A stretch of DNA of 64,000 nucleotides from the NCBI GenBank assembly GCA_019671135.1, contig JAHRHY010000002.1:2480001-2544000 (forward strand). Reading direction: 5' to 3'. This document shows positions 1 to 10,685 of this stretch, in pieces. The position numbers and the translations under genes are program-made. The notes beneath the pieces are model-generated. The model made no database searches, was not told the origin of the DNA, and saw only the letters and a program-made list of their open reading frames with translations. The stretch's first letter is position 1; each line of letters opens with the position of its first letter. Source of the DNA: Linnemannia hyalina (lineage: Eukaryota; Mortierellomycota; Mortierellomycetes; Mortierellales; Mortierellaceae).

Positions 1-1097
1 GGGCAAAGCATCCGTAAAAGAGTCCCACTGGGTAGGCGACCAGGAAACGTTGGTCGTTCATACCAAGGACCGCAGTGAAGAATCCTGATGAAGAGTAGGT
101 GCACCATGCGATAGCCAAAGCAGATAAGATGTATCCAAGTCCACCACTATTATGAGTTTGAATCGCCATTGGTTAGTTCCGTCAATTCAAGAACCCTCAA
201 GACACGACGAGAGAGTCGAAACCATAAGAAATGTGTGGAGCTACTTACTTCAAAGTAACCAGTGTGCTCACGCTGCTCAGCATGACCAGAGGTAACATGC
301 AGTATCCTAGGACACTGGCCGTCTTGGGGATATCCACGCCCTGGGGCGACATCAAGTTCAGGATCAGGAAGAGAACAGAACAACCTACTACTGCCACTCC
401 GTATATATATCCAAAGTGCTGCTTTCCAGACTAGAATCGTCATCGATAGGTAATAATGAATTAATATCAAGTTCAATATGCCAGGACGGCCAAGTTTCCT
501 TTGAACACAAGAAAAACGAATCATTCTTACCAAGAGAAGGAATGTTCCGAAGGCGAGGCAAAACAGCAATGGACCAGCCAGATCTGTATCGTCCATGATG
601 TTGCGGTCCACAGGCCGAAGAGGGTTGAGAACGGTGAAAGACTTTGTCTTGATGTGGTTAAAGTTGATACCGAGCTCTATGACGCCACGTATTCAAGATT
701 CCCGTTCTGATTAGTTTGGTTTGCTTGGCTCTGAAATAAGCATATGCTTGTTGCTAGTTGTATGATGCTGTGCTGTCTTCACACAGTAACAGGTACGAGA
801 TAACATACCCTCCAACAATGGTGGTTCACCCTCGAGTCCACCAGCACCAAAGGCAGAGAGCCAGCTGGTAGGCTGTGAGTTCATCTGAGCTCCTGGTACA
901 GGGTTGTATCCGCCATAGCCAAGTTCTGGTGCAGGCGACATTGTGTTGGCAGGAAAAGAAGTGGATCGCTGTTGTTGGTGTCCATAGCCACCGCTGGAGG
1001 GATCTCCGTATTGGCTAGGGAAGAACTGCAAGTTGTCTGAGGTTTGTCCTGCACTGTTGTAATCGCCGTAGCTGTTCTGGTCAAAGATGGCCGACAT
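1..1097 (-). CDS. YIP1: Yip1/YIPF5-family Golgi membrane protein, 3' end off the window
   Basis: Four exons are readable: 809-1097, 531-676, 249-430 and 1-146 (continuing beyond the window). The joined protein has a Gly/Ser/Gln/Tyr-rich cytosolic N-terminus, then the family landmark PLLEELGINFNHI split across the first intron. DTDLAGPLLFCLAFG follows, then the membrane segments (LNLMSPQGV, SVLGYCMLP, GLGYILSALAIAWC) and FLVAYPVGLFYGCFA at the edge. This order matches yeast Yip1 and human YIPF5. Family knowledge: these multi-pass proteins act in ER-to-Golgi vesicle budding and Rab (Ypt1/Ypt31) recruitment. Start chosen at the ATG at 1097, the first in frame before the conserved tail. All three introns have GT-AG ends and are 100-132 nt long. 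Only the extreme C-terminus is missing. Confidence 0.92.
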
Positions 1098-1465
1098 GTC
1101 TAGGTGGTTTGTTGGTCTGTGATGATAGATGTGTCGTTTAGGCGGAGGAGAACGCGAAATGATAGAGATGTTGTCGCGCGGCGAGGGTGTATTCTAGGTT
1201 ATAAGTTGTTGTTGATGCTGCCTGAAGATGAGAACGTCGACTGAGGTATTGTCTATTTGCTGTTGAGTGTCGCAGCTAGTCAAAGAAGAGAAGGAGATGG
1301 ATGATGTCAAGACAAGTCCAAGCATTGGTCTATTCTTGTTCTTGATCGTCGTGGCAAGGCGAGAGCACCTTTCTTCAATTTATTCATAGGCGACCCTTAA
1401 TTTTTGGACAGGAATCACGTGTCAAAATTCTACACTCAAGGGATTTGCCTTCGAGCTTTGCATAT
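1098..1465. other. Intergenic upstream region of YIP1
   Basis: About 370 bp with no supportable gene. It should hold the promoter and 5' leader of the minus-strand YIP1 gene. It ends where homology to the LINE fragment begins at 1466. No clear TATA element was seen. Confidence 0.5.
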
Positions 1466-2369
1466 GTGCGGGCTTGACCAAGGCGGAGTCGAGTGCCTCC
1501 TCCTCTGGTGGATCGCGTACGACGCCCTCTTAGTCGCTATCGACTGACAAAAACTCCGATACATCATGACCACACCGCCAGCACCAGGCAAGGAGCCTCC
1601 CATGGTCTCCAACGCAGCGTTCGTGGACGACACAAACTTCTTCGCCCCTTCAAACCCCAACTTGGAACGGATCACCGATGTGTCGAGCGAGTTCTTTAGG
1701 ATACGCAGGATCGAGATCAACGGGAAGAAGACAGAGTTACTGGCAATCAACCCAACACACAATGGCACGATTACCTACGGAGGAAGTCAAATCAAGCCAC
1801 AGGACAAAAGCAAGGCATCAAGAATCCTGGAGGTGTGATTCTCGGCTGACGACAAATCAAAGGCAACAACGGAGTTGGCGAGAAAGGAAACTAGCACAAT
1901 ACGCAATATCTCGAGCAGGAAGAAGGTCACCGACAAAACTGTGCATCTTTATCATCAACGTTGTTCTCATCCCCCGACTTCTATATCGCATGTCAGCAAC
2001 CATCATCCCATGGCAGGAAATCGAGCGGATTACAGCACAGTACAGGAATGTCGTCCGACAGAAACTAGTATTACCCAGTAGCACGCACAACAGTATCCTG
2101 CACCACATAAGACTCTACGGGCCCCGAGACCTCAAGGACGCGCTGTCCGAACAACACATCAGCACACTACACCAAAGAAGCATCGACAGAGGAATCGTCG
2201 GCGACCTGACCCAATGCCATCTCTGGGACCTGCAGAACGTAATGCACATGGCAGAATCCCCTCTGGCCAACCTCGCGATCGCCAGACGTTACAGCAAACA
2301 CAATTTTATTGCCAAAGTCTGCCAACTGATGGTGGAGCGAGACATAACATTGAGAGACGTGGAAGCAGT
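1466..2369 (+). mobile_element. LINE-A copy 1: reverse-transcriptase 3' fragment (dead)
   Basis: This 904-bp block matches 8229-9132 in inverted orientation, with equal length and only a few percent substitutions by eye. Translation gives the end of an RT palm domain with the catalytic-box variant FVDD (AAFVDDTNFFAPS, about 1612-1650). A thumb-like region follows (LLYRMSATIIPWQEI, LYGPRDLKDALSEQH). The reading frame is broken by TGA codons after LLVAID (about 1546) and in GV*FSADDK (about 1838), where related elements usually have Trp. It lacks the 5' half of the element, so it cannot encode a working RT. Non-LTR retrotransposon assignment rests on the RT motifs and the absence of LTRs. Confidence 0.85.
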
Positions 2370-2382
2370 GATGGTCGTGCCC

Positions 2383-2397
2383 GTGACCGTAGCTCGC
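2383..2397. repeat. Target-site duplication, left copy (LINE-B)
   Basis: GTGACCGTAGCTCGC, identical to 3829-3843. It abuts the 12-T run that is the complement of the LINE-B poly(A) tail. Confidence 0.9.
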
Positions 2398-3828
2398 TTT
2401 TTTTTTTTTCAAAGGTAAAGATGCCCGTCCTTGACGACACATTAATTTTATCTAATTAAAAGTGGATCTCTCTAAGTTTTCCTCGTACGTGCACATCGTC
2501 TACTTCAATCAGTAAAGTATCCTAAACCGTACAGCGCACACGAGGATTATACAGCCCGTCCTCGCCGGAGACGCGTGTGAGTCCAGACGATCCTTATTGC
2601 TTTGTGGGACACGTTCAAGAGATCTAGGTGTGCTCCTCCTCCAACTCCTTGATGACCATGTTGCCTCTCCTTTCTATAATATCCATGCGCCTCAGGCCCA
2701 GCAGGGTGTCGATGACTGCTCGGTCAGTCACTCGAGTATCGCTCTGCTCGCCTGGGCACCGCTGTTCCCTGTGTTCTGCTACGGTTCGTCCGCAAAGGCA
2801 CTCGTCCTCTCGGAGTTTCCGCCCATAGATTTGTTTCCACTTGTGGGTCTGTGTCCAATGTGCCCTCTGGTCCTTGGTGGTGTGTGTACGCTTCATGCTG
2901 TTGGTGATGCTGTTCTACTCCTACACCTGATGGTCCTCTCGCAGCGTGGCTTCCATATCTGCTCCCTGGCCTCCTTTTCGACATATCGACAAAAGAGACG
3001 GCTCACGTGCTGGGTAATGCTCTCTGCTACGTCCTTGAACACCTTGCTTCACTGCTTAGCTAGGGATTTCGGCACCAGGCCTCGGTAGATGTGGCTGACT
3101 GTCCACACGCTCGGGGTGTGTTGTTCCGGTTCCTCCTCCTCTTCCTCGCCTAGCCGCTTGATCGCCCACCACAGCGTCTTGCGGAGCTTGCTGGTTCTTG
3201 GTATCCTCCATACGGTCTCGAGGGGTGGCTGTTTTCCTGGCTTGATCTGCTTCTGTCGCTGTTTGTTGAACAGTCGTGTGCAATCTCCCCTCATCCGTCG
3301 ACTCAGTCGAGGGCATCCTCCCACAGATCCTCTTGCGTCTCCCTACTCTTGGAGCACGTCCAGATGTGCTCGTTATCCTTCGTCTCTAGACCACACACTC
3401 GGCATAAGTCGTCCTTGTACAGACTGGACCCATGGCGCGTGAGATGTCCATGATAGGCAACATTCTGTGGACCTTCTTTATCCTATGGCCGCGTAGGAGT
3501 GTGTCCTGCTGTGAGCTGAAAAAGGTGTTGACTGGTTTGTTGCTGTGTATGTTTGAAAGGGTGGCAAGCCAATCTGTGCCCTCGTAGTCTTGAATCGATC
3601 TCTTGGTCCTCCTGAGTGCCCTCTACTCGTGGTGCCAGCGTCTGGTGGTCTGCATCTTGAGCACGTATCTCGTGTCATCGTCGTAGAGTATTTGGGCGGT
3701 TCTGTCCACCTCCCATGCCGTTTCGCCTTGTGATTGCGCCTCCTTTGCTGTTATGTCCGCCTTTACGTTCCATTCGTTTCCGCTGTGCCCCTTATTCGTG
3801 CGATCACCGCCACTCTGCAGCGTAAACT
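2398..3828 (-). mobile_element. LINE-B: 5'-truncated non-LTR retrotransposon insertion
   Basis: A 1,431-bp insertion bounded by perfect 15-bp direct repeats. On the minus strand it starts inside an RNase H domain and ends in a poly(A) tail (T run 2398-2409 on the plus strand). This is the classic signature of target-primed reverse transcription with 5' truncation. Coding traces are the RNase H block GHSGNEWNVKADITAKEAQ (about 3740-3800) and a zinc-binding C-terminus (CRVCGLETKDNEHIWTC, about 3360-3420). The last readable ORF ends KELEEEHT-stop at 2624, followed by about 210 bp of 3' UTR. Frameshifts between these blocks make it non-coding. It may be the missing 3' half of the LINE-A family, but no overlap exists to prove this. 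Confidence 0.88.
2624..3828 (-). pseudogene. LINE-B ORF2 C-terminal remnant (RNase H and zinc motif)
   Basis: Minus-strand remnant of a retrotransposon polyprotein. From the 5' side it shows the tail of an RNase H fold with the conserved GHSG...N..AD signature. A spacer follows, then GHLTRHGSSLYKDDLCRV and a C-x2-C-...-H-x4-C zinc motif of the kind found at LINE C-termini. A charged region ending in MDIIERRGNMVIKELEEE completes it. At least two frame changes (around 2900-3050 and 3300-3480) and an in-frame stop after DLWEDALD break it. The domain start is missing because the element was truncated on insertion. Confidence 0.75.
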
Positions 3829-3843
3829 GTGACCGTAGCTCGC
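3829..3843. repeat. Target-site duplication, right copy (LINE-B)
   Basis: Second copy of GTGACCGTAGCTCGC. The minus-strand LINE-B coding trace begins immediately inside it. Confidence 0.9.
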
Positions 3844-4645
3844 AGCGCTCACCTTTTTTTAGTTCGGGCTCCGCCTTCACGTGATATACATAACCCTTAT
3901 TTTTTGGGGGTTTTTTTCCGCCCTCTTTTTTGTTTGTTTTCAATGAATGGTTACCCGGATTGCTTTCTCTCTTCCATGTCGCCGCCAACGCCGTCTGCTG
4001 TTGTTGTCATGAAAGCGGTGGTGAAAGGAAGGCAAATAATAACAAGCATTTTTTTTTTTTTTTTGATTCAGCGTTGTACAATCATCATGCTTGATCCACT
4101 TTTTTATTGAAGTTCTTGATAAGAGAAAAAGGATCTGGCCATCTTCTTCTTTCTGTTGGCACAAACCCATCGTTGACTAAAACCATCGCCAAATGAGGAT
4201 GAACGATGGCGAAGAAGGATAAGGAAAGGATGGGAGATGGGCGGTGGTGAGGGGAAAACAAGGGAAGGTGCATGATTTTACGCCGTATCCCATCGATAAC
4301 GCGTACCTGAACCAAGAGGACCAGTCAGCAAGAGAGGAGGAGAGGAGATTGTTCTATTGAATCATTCTTCGCATAGGCCATCGATCAGGGCTGTTGAATT
4401 TTTTTTGTACTTCATTGAAGTACAAAGTCCACCTGGGACATCCATCTATTTATGCTCTCTCTCGCTTGTAACCCATTTCACCTCTCCGACACCCCTCTAT
4501 CTTTTTTCACGTTTCTGTTAAAAAAAAGCCTCAATGCTAATTGTATTTCTACTCGTTTCTTTTTAGATCTCCTTTGCCACCTTTGCCCTCTCTCTCTTTT
4601 TCACAACTTGTCCTCACATCCTTTCGCCCTTTTCACAACCAAAAC
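3844..4645. other. Intergenic; promoter side of the GT62 gene
   Basis: No gene recognised. It contains T- and C-rich tracts and short homopolymers (a 16-T run near 4050). The CT-rich stretch from about 4450 to 4645 is probably the promoter and 5' UTR of the downstream glycosyltransferase. Confidence 0.5.
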
Positions 4646-5698
4646 ATGACGTTCCGTTCGCTCGCCCACCGACCGTCCACCTCCCACCTGCGGTATCTTG
4701 TTCTTGCAGTCATAGCCATATATACCTTTTCCTGCCTATTCAACATCTCCGACTTCAAACCATCCAACTTCAAACGACCCAACTTCAAACCATCACCAAC
4801 CGACTCCAAACCCTCTCACTACATCAACAGCAACGAATTCTATTTCACCAACCTCTCCGCCCACCCCGTCCCAGGAAAACAAACTGTTCTAGTCCTCACC
4901 CTCGTCCGGGATCGCGAATCTTGGGGTGGCGACCGCAGCTTCTCCGATTTCTTGAATATTGTCCAAGGGTTCGATTACCCCATGTCCAACATCAACCTCG
5001 GTATCCTCGCCAGCGATAAAGTAGAATTCAAGGCCATCGCCGACTACATCAAACAGCTACCAGACGACAAGAACCCCTTCCGCCAAATCCATGTCATCCT
5101 TCGTGAAAAGGACGCCAGGATCTCTCGAGCAGATCGCAAAGCCGAGAACTCCCAAAGAGACAGAAGAAGACTGATTGCAAGGTTGCGCAACTACCTCCTC
5201 TACACCACCATGCGTGACGAAGATTCCGTCCTCTGGATTGACTCCGATATGATTCGTGTCCCTAACGATCTCCTCGGCCGAATGATCGATTCCGGCAAGG
5301 ATGTTATCACGACTGCAACAAGGTCCGGTCCAAGTGGCGGCTTCATCGACCTGAACGCCTGGGTAGGCGAACGGAAAAAACCCAACGCAGAACAACAGGC
5401 GACCATCGAACAGGGCGGAATCTTTGTCCCTGGACCCAAATCTGTCAAGTTCACCCACGAATTGCAGGGAGAGGGAGAGTTTGCAAAATTGGACTCTGTT
5501 GGTGGAACCGTCCTCTTTGTCCGCGGAGAAGTCCATCGAGAGGGTGTCGCTTTCACGACCAACTATGTCATTGGCGCAGGATGGAAATATGAGGGCTACG
5601 ACGGCATTGAAAGTGAGGGCCTTTGCTATGTTGCTGGGTTCCTGGGCTACAAGTGCTGGGGAATGCCTCATGCCATTGCCGAACATAGTGAAAACTAA
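4646..5698 (+). CDS. Anp1/Mnn9/Van1-type Golgi mannosyltransferase (GT62)
   Basis: Single-exon, 350 aa. The open frame extends further upstream, but 4646 is the first ATG and sits just before a type II signal anchor (about residues 16-34, HLRYLVLAVIAIYTFSCLF). A Lys/Pro/Asn-rich stem with repeated NFK/DFK units follows (NISDFKPSNFKRPNFKPS). The catalytic region carries Anp1-family landmarks: VLTLVRDRESWGGDRSF, the basic RRRLIARLRNYLL and the DxD metal site in VLWIDSDMI. VGGTVLFVRGEVHREGV and an IESEGLCYVAGFLGYKCWG C-terminus follow. Members of this family sit in yeast M-Pol complexes that extend the alpha-1,6-mannan backbone of N-glycans in the cis-Golgi. Which of the three yeast paralogues it resembles most cannot be judged by eye. 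Confidence 0.9.
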   Translation: MTFRSLAHRPSTSHLRYLVLAVIAIYTFSCLFNISDFKPSNFKRPNFKPSPTDSKPSHYINSNEFYFTNLSAHPVPGKQTVLVLTLVRDRESWGGDRSFSDFLNIVQGFDYPMSNINLGILASDKVEFKAIADYIKQLPDDKNPFRQIHVILREKDARISRADRKAENSQRDRRRLIARLRNYLLYTTMRDEDSVLWIDSDMIRVPNDLLGRMIDSGKDVITTATRSGPSGGFIDLNAWVGERKKPNAEQQATIEQGGIFVPGPKSVKFTHELQGEGEFAKLDSVGGTVLFVRGEVHREGVAFTTNYVIGAGWKYEGYDGIESEGLCYVAGFLGYKCWGMPHAIAEHSEN

Positions 5699-5868
5699 AC
5701 CATTAGCATATTTGTACATAAAAAAACGATAACATGACACCGTCCCAGAAAGGCCTTTTTTTCAACATCTAATTACTGCTAGTCATTGCATCTAATTACC
5801 GCTATCATTGCATAGCATGGTAATTCCTATTGATCCTATGCTAACACCTAAAATAGTACCCAAGACTG

Positions 5869-6263
5869 GCAGCTCTCTCGATAGACAGTCATGGCAGAAG
5901 TGATGACAAATCGAGAGTTGGTGTTGTCGAAGTGATCAGATATCAGCTTGCAGGCGGTGTCGGTCAAGGTGTTGGCAGCTGCCGTCAAGTCTTGTTGCAG
6001 TGGTAGTGAGGGGATTGTTGGTAGCTGAGGAGGGAGGTGAGGGTATTCGGTGTTCTGCCATGATCATTTTCTCAAACTGGTTGCGCACAAGTTGAAAGCG
6101 AACATGTTTTTGGGTGGTCGGTGGTGGTGCTCTGTGGCGAGGGACCAATGTGGTTGTTGTTGGTCGCTTGAGTTGGGGTACAGGTTGGGTGGTTGTAGTA
6201 GTTGCTGGTGCTGTGGAGGCGGAGGAGGGGTTGGTCAGGTTGTTGTTGATGAACTCCTGACAC
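5869..6263 (-). other. Possible small gene or gene remnant, unrecognised
   Basis: Two minus-strand stretches look more protein-like than their surroundings but lie in different frames. The first (about 6265-6060) is Thr/Pro-rich and runs into HVRFQLVRNQFEKMIMAEH. The second (about 6020-5869) reads LTAAANTLTDTACKLISDHF then RFVITSAMTVYRESCQSW and a stop. No GT-AG intron joins them cleanly, so this could be a frameshifted relic, a gene with an unseen exon, or chance. No function is proposed. Confidence 0.2.
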
Positions 6264-6342
6264 TCGTTAAGACTGAGATCAAGGCTGTGTCTTTACAGCC
6301 TTTTTCATTGTTTACATGGACCTTACCCTCCTTCCTTCCCGC

Positions 6343-6343
6343 C

Positions 6344-6376
<33 letters not shown>

Positions 6377-6377
6377 G
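6343..6377. repeat. CTGT tetranucleotide microsatellite
   Basis: About nine tandem CTGT units in a noncoding region. Confidence 0.9.
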
Positions 6378-7145
6378 AGCCGAAAAGTGACATCCAGGAC
6401 CACCATTACACATCTAAGCCTTTCTGAGTTATGCATGTTTATGCTGTTTGATTCTCGATCCATGAGAATCACAATATAGTTTGAAACAATTGGCACGGAG
6501 TCACCATTCCTTGCTGTTTAATGCCCTTGACACTAGTCAGTATTCTAAAGGCAAGGCGAAAGTAATAATAATAGGATTAGGAACATCGTCAATGGCGTTG
6601 CTATTTTATTTTAGGTGATTGCACAAACAAAATGGCAGCATGCGGCGTAGGAGTGTTGTTGTTTTCAAGGAGATGGGTGTGTTTTACTGGAAAAGAGGAG
6701 CAGAGAAAATCGTCCATCCTGACATTGATGTCTCTTTGTCCTACACTTGACTGGACCTTGCCCTGCCACTTCATCTGCCTTCCCTCCTTCTCTTGTTACG
6801 ACGCCAGCCATGAAACAAACGGTGACAATGGATACTGTATAAATGGATGTAAACTGAAACTGACAGAGTTACAAACAGAATAGTACCTCCCAATATTGGC
6901 GCTAAAAAAGTAATTTGTTCAAGCACTGCATAAGAGTCGAAACTCTAATGCTCGTACAGCGCGGTTCCAAAAAGAATGTCGCTGTGAAAAGTTTATGGCA
7001 TAACCACCAGTACTGCGACGTTTTTTTTGAAACTGCGCTGTACATGCTCCCATATAAGAAATTTGCTTCAGCCCAGTATGCAATGCATGGCCTTGAAAAC
7101 CTTGACGAAAACGATGGAATATATAGAAAGTACCATTTCTCTGCA

Positions 7146-8225
7146 TGGAAACGATGGGCAGGGTAATGTGTCTAACTAGGTCCTGTTTTCTACTTTCTCT
7201 TATCTCTTCTGATTTTACCTGTATTCCCCACTGTTCGTCCTCATGTTTCTGGCGCTTCCGCGATCACCCTTCTAATCAAGATGGGCCATATACTATGCGA
7301 TTGGCAAGCATGTGCGAGATGTATGGCCTGTCAGTTCGACTGGGGGTCGGCGATGAATTAAGAACAAAGCAATTGACAATGACCCCTCCTCTTTCAAAGA
7401 ACCATGTACAAGTTGTGTACAGTTGATGTGCCATCCGATACAGAAATAATCATTCAATTAGTTTTTTTTTCACAATCTCAGTTAGCCTTATGCTTAGTTT
7501 GTTCTACACCGCTTCCCTCAAGTCCATTTGGCACTCTTGCAGTCTTGCCCAGATAAAAGTTCGAGCAATCCCGAAGGTGACATGGTTAGGCGAAAATGAA
7601 TGTGGGAGTGAGTCAGAGAGGCAATGTCAGAATGAACAATGGTCAATCAGGGGATGAGGCAACGACAGAAATCGTTTCTTGATTTGTGTGCCTAGATGAG
7701 CCATTATGGCTCGCTCTTTGTCAAATGAAATTGAAAAGTTTCCTATCCAAATCCATCTCTAACCGATGAGGGTGGCCCTGACTTGGTTACTACACCATCT
7801 CCAAACAGATTAGCGCGTCCTTGTTTTTGTCGACAATAGCAATGTGTCTCGCAGGCAGCCATCGCTAGCTGCTTGCATACCCATCATTCTCTCTATTCTG
7901 CCATCTTGTAACCGACATGAATGTGCCACAGCCAAAACCTCCCCTCTCATTCGCGGGCTCAATTCAATCCTCCATTTTTTGTTCGTATTGCGGCGGGGTC
8001 AGATTAAGTTAAGGTCATACATTTTGGAGGCATAACTCCAGAATCACTTTGCAAGTTCTTTCGAACATTCCTTGAGGCAAACCTTATTAAATCAGGGCAT
8101 GGATGCGAGCGTGGGCGTACATAACGGTCAGAAAAACACTACACAGTTCATGAAAAAGAGATGGGGCTGGAAAACGTGCATGGGCGAGGGAAACGGTTGG
8201 AAAAAGACAACAACATCGATCTTCC
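7146..8225 (+). repeat. Repeat R, left copy (inverted relative to 12850-13530)
   Basis: Three blocks match the right copy in reverse orientation. The first is a block of about 380 bp (7146-7525) that keeps a shared coding-like segment. The second is a block of about 50 bp around 7868-7922. The third is the end block 8109-8225, with two units of a ~70-bp repeat carrying TGGGCG and AACG. Unrelated spacer lies between blocks, about 340 bp here against 120 bp in the other copy. It abuts the 3' boundary of LINE-A copy 2 at about 8225-8229. It may be the 5' leader of a LINE copy whose body was lost. Confidence 0.7.
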
Positions 8226-8228
8226 TCG

Positions 8229-10460
8229 ACTGCTTCCACGTCTCTCAATGTTATGTCTCGCTCCACCATCAGTTGACAGACTTTGGCAATAAGATTGTGT
8301 TTGCTGTAATGTCTGGCGATCGCGGGGTTGGCCAGAGGGGATTCTGCCATGTGCATTACGTTCTGCAGGTTCCGGAGACGGCATTGGGTCAGGTCGCCGA
8401 CGATTCCTCTGTCGATGCTTCTTTGGTGTAGTGTGCTGATGTGTTGTTCGGACAGCGCGTCCTTGAGGTCTCGGGGCCCGTAGAGTCTTGTGTGGTGCAG
8501 GATACTGTTGTACGTGCTACTGGGTAATACTAGTTTCTGTCGGACGACATTCCTGTACTGTGCTGTAATCCGCTCGATTTCCTGCCATGGGATGATGGTT
8601 GCTGACATGCGATATAGAAGTCGGGGGATGAGAACAATGTTGATGATAAAGATGCACAGTTTTGTCGGTGACCTTCTTCCTGCTCGAGATATTGCGTATT
8701 GTGCTAGTTTCCTTTCTCGCCAACTCCGTTGTTGCCTTTGATTTGTCGTCAGCCGAGAATCACACCCCCAGGATTCTTGATGTTTTGCTTTTGTCCTGTG
8801 GCCTGATTTGACTTCCTCCATAGGTAATCGTACCGTTGTGTGTTGGGTTGATTGCTAGTAACTCTGTCTTCTTCCCGTTGATCTCCATCCTGCGTATTCT
8901 AAAGAACTCGCTCGACACATCGGTGATCCGTTCCAAATTGGGGTTTGAAGGGGCGAAGAAGTTTGTGTCGTCCACAAACGCTGCGTTGGAGACCATGGGA
9001 GGCTCCTTGCCTGGTGCCGGCGGTGTGGTCATGATGTATCGGAGTTTTTGTCAGTCGATAGCGACTAAGAGGGCGTCGTACGCGATCCACCAGAGGAGGA
9101 GGCACTCGACTCCGCCTTGGTAAAGCCCGCACGCCGGTCTGTACTTGTCTGTGAGTCCGTAGCTGGTGATGACTTGGTTGGTTTTGTTGTTCGTGATGAA
9201 TAGCAGCATATCCTGGAACTCTTTATGGACCTTCAGTCGGTCCAGCCCCAACGACAGCATTCCCCCTGATCTACAGTTCACCGAATCGTAGCACCGCCTC
9301 ATGTCTTGCAAAAGGACCATAGTTCTCGTTTGTGTTGTATGGCGTCCTCCATGACGGCTTTGACAATGTGGATAGGATCAGCGGTGGCCGTTCCCTGCGG
9401 AAAAATTGGAGCCTTTAAGGATGTTGTGCTCCAACATGATTGCGGATAGGCGGCTTGTCAGGATCGAGAACAAAATCTTGCGCCCGTGTTCAAGGAGGTG
9501 ATCGACCTGACGTCGGCTAGGTTTTCGGACCATAGGTTGGTTTTGGAGAGGCAAAAAATGACTCCTTCTGTCCATTGCAGTGGTACCCAACGGTAAAGAA
9601 CACTAGCTTTGACGATCTCGCAGAAGAGTCACATTGCTCTCTTTCCCATACGCTGTAATAGTTCTTTCGTTAGCTTGGATGCTCCAGCTGCCTTGCCAGG
9701 CGGTGCGTCCTTAATTACTCGTTCAATCTCGGCGTTGCTCGGGATATCCAGCAGGTATGAGTACCATTCTGTATCGACATCATCTGCTGACTAGTATATC
9801 TCTTCCCAAAGAGAACCTTTGGGGATATCCTCGCTTTGTCTTGGACCGTGCCACGCCTCAAAGTAGGTCTTGACATGTTCGAGGATGAGAGAAGGGTGAT
9901 CTGTAATGGATGTGCGGTCATCAACCGTGATTTGTACTCGTTCTAACGTAGCATTGCTGCGGTTGGTTTCAAGAATGCTTTGGACAGTGGATTTCGTGTT
10001 GGTTGAGGATCGCATATCGCGTTTCTCAATGGCCTCCGCGATATGTTTATCTTTCTGATTTCTTTTCTCTTCCCGTTTGGTGCGTTACTACTCTTTCCAT
10101 TCAGTCTGGACTGCATTTCGCCACTGTTCCCATTCAGTGCGGTCAGCCTCTATGACCGGGGGTGCCGTTATGGCTGTTGAAGGTGTGCTCTGGCAAACCT
10201 GAGCGGTGTCGTTCACTAGGAACGCTACTCCAGAACCCAAAGCCCCTGTGCTTGCGCTTGCTCAATGGCCCTGATAAGGGCTTGGTTCGTCGTTGTTAAA
10301 TAAAGATATTTTGCTTTCACGTTTGCGTGTAGTTTTGTTTCTTGACACGCAATTATGTCAAAAAACCAACTTGGGATCCCCAATCTGCCAATCCTTTAAA
10401 TTATCTATCACTTCTCCCCCCTTGCACATTGAGTGATGCAATGCGCAACGTCCATGTAGT
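8229..10460 (-). pseudogene. LINE-A ORF2 (endonuclease plus reverse transcriptase), broken
   Basis: The endonuclease start is recognisable as TLRIASLNVQGG (about 10450) followed by IIACQETKLHANVKAKYL and GSGVAFLVND. The rest of the fold, including the expected D/N/H catalytic motifs, is deleted, and the frame jumps to EADRTEWEQWRNAVQTEWKE. Tandem TAG TAA codons follow at about 10090. The RT part shows HVKTYFEAWHGP, APPGKAAGASKLTKELLQ, MVLLQDMRRCYDSVNCR, CGLYQGGVECLLLWWI and AAFVDDTNFF, separated by several stops and frame changes. The stops after LLVAID and in GV*FSADDK are shared with copy 1. Not capable of encoding a full-length product. Confidence 0.8.
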
Positions 10461-10685
10461 ATCCGTTGCATCAGTCATTACACGGGATGGGTGTTGTTTG
10501 TTGATTTCTGCTTGAGTCTGGCACCCTTTCTTTCTCTTTTGCGTTATCACTTTCATCTCTATATCCGATGTGACTCATTTGTGAGATTCCATATCTGAAG
10601 TTGTGGAACGAATCAAACATGGCACTGTTTCCACTTTGTGTTTCTTTTAATTGCATGTCTGCGACCGCTGTTGCTGACGTCCTTA

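Larger units (their letters stand above)
5699..7145. other. Intergenic with a weak minus-strand coding trace
   Basis: About 1.4 kb. It holds a CTGT microsatellite (6343-6377) and a weak minus-strand coding trace at 5869-6263, listed separately. No gene is supportable in 6400-7145; its short plus-strand ORFs show no family features. Confidence 0.4.

Noticed and set aside
1436..1465. Target-site duplication for LINE-A copy 1
   Set aside because: Only a 7-bp TCACGTG match was found beyond its 3' side, too weak to claim.
4968..4982. tRNA B-box-like GGTTCGATTACCCC
   Set aside because: It lies in the GT62 coding frame and has no A box or cloverleaf partner.
5057..5740. 227-codon minus-strand ORF
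   Set aside because: Antisense of the GT62 gene; no family features.
5869..6020. Dynein light-chain (Tctex) resemblance of RFVITSAMTVYRES
   Set aside because: The rest of the domain, including the conserved C-terminal half, is not found downstream.
6343..6377. Short tandem repeat considered as CRISPR-like
   Set aside because: A pure CTGT microsatellite without spacers in a eukaryotic genome.
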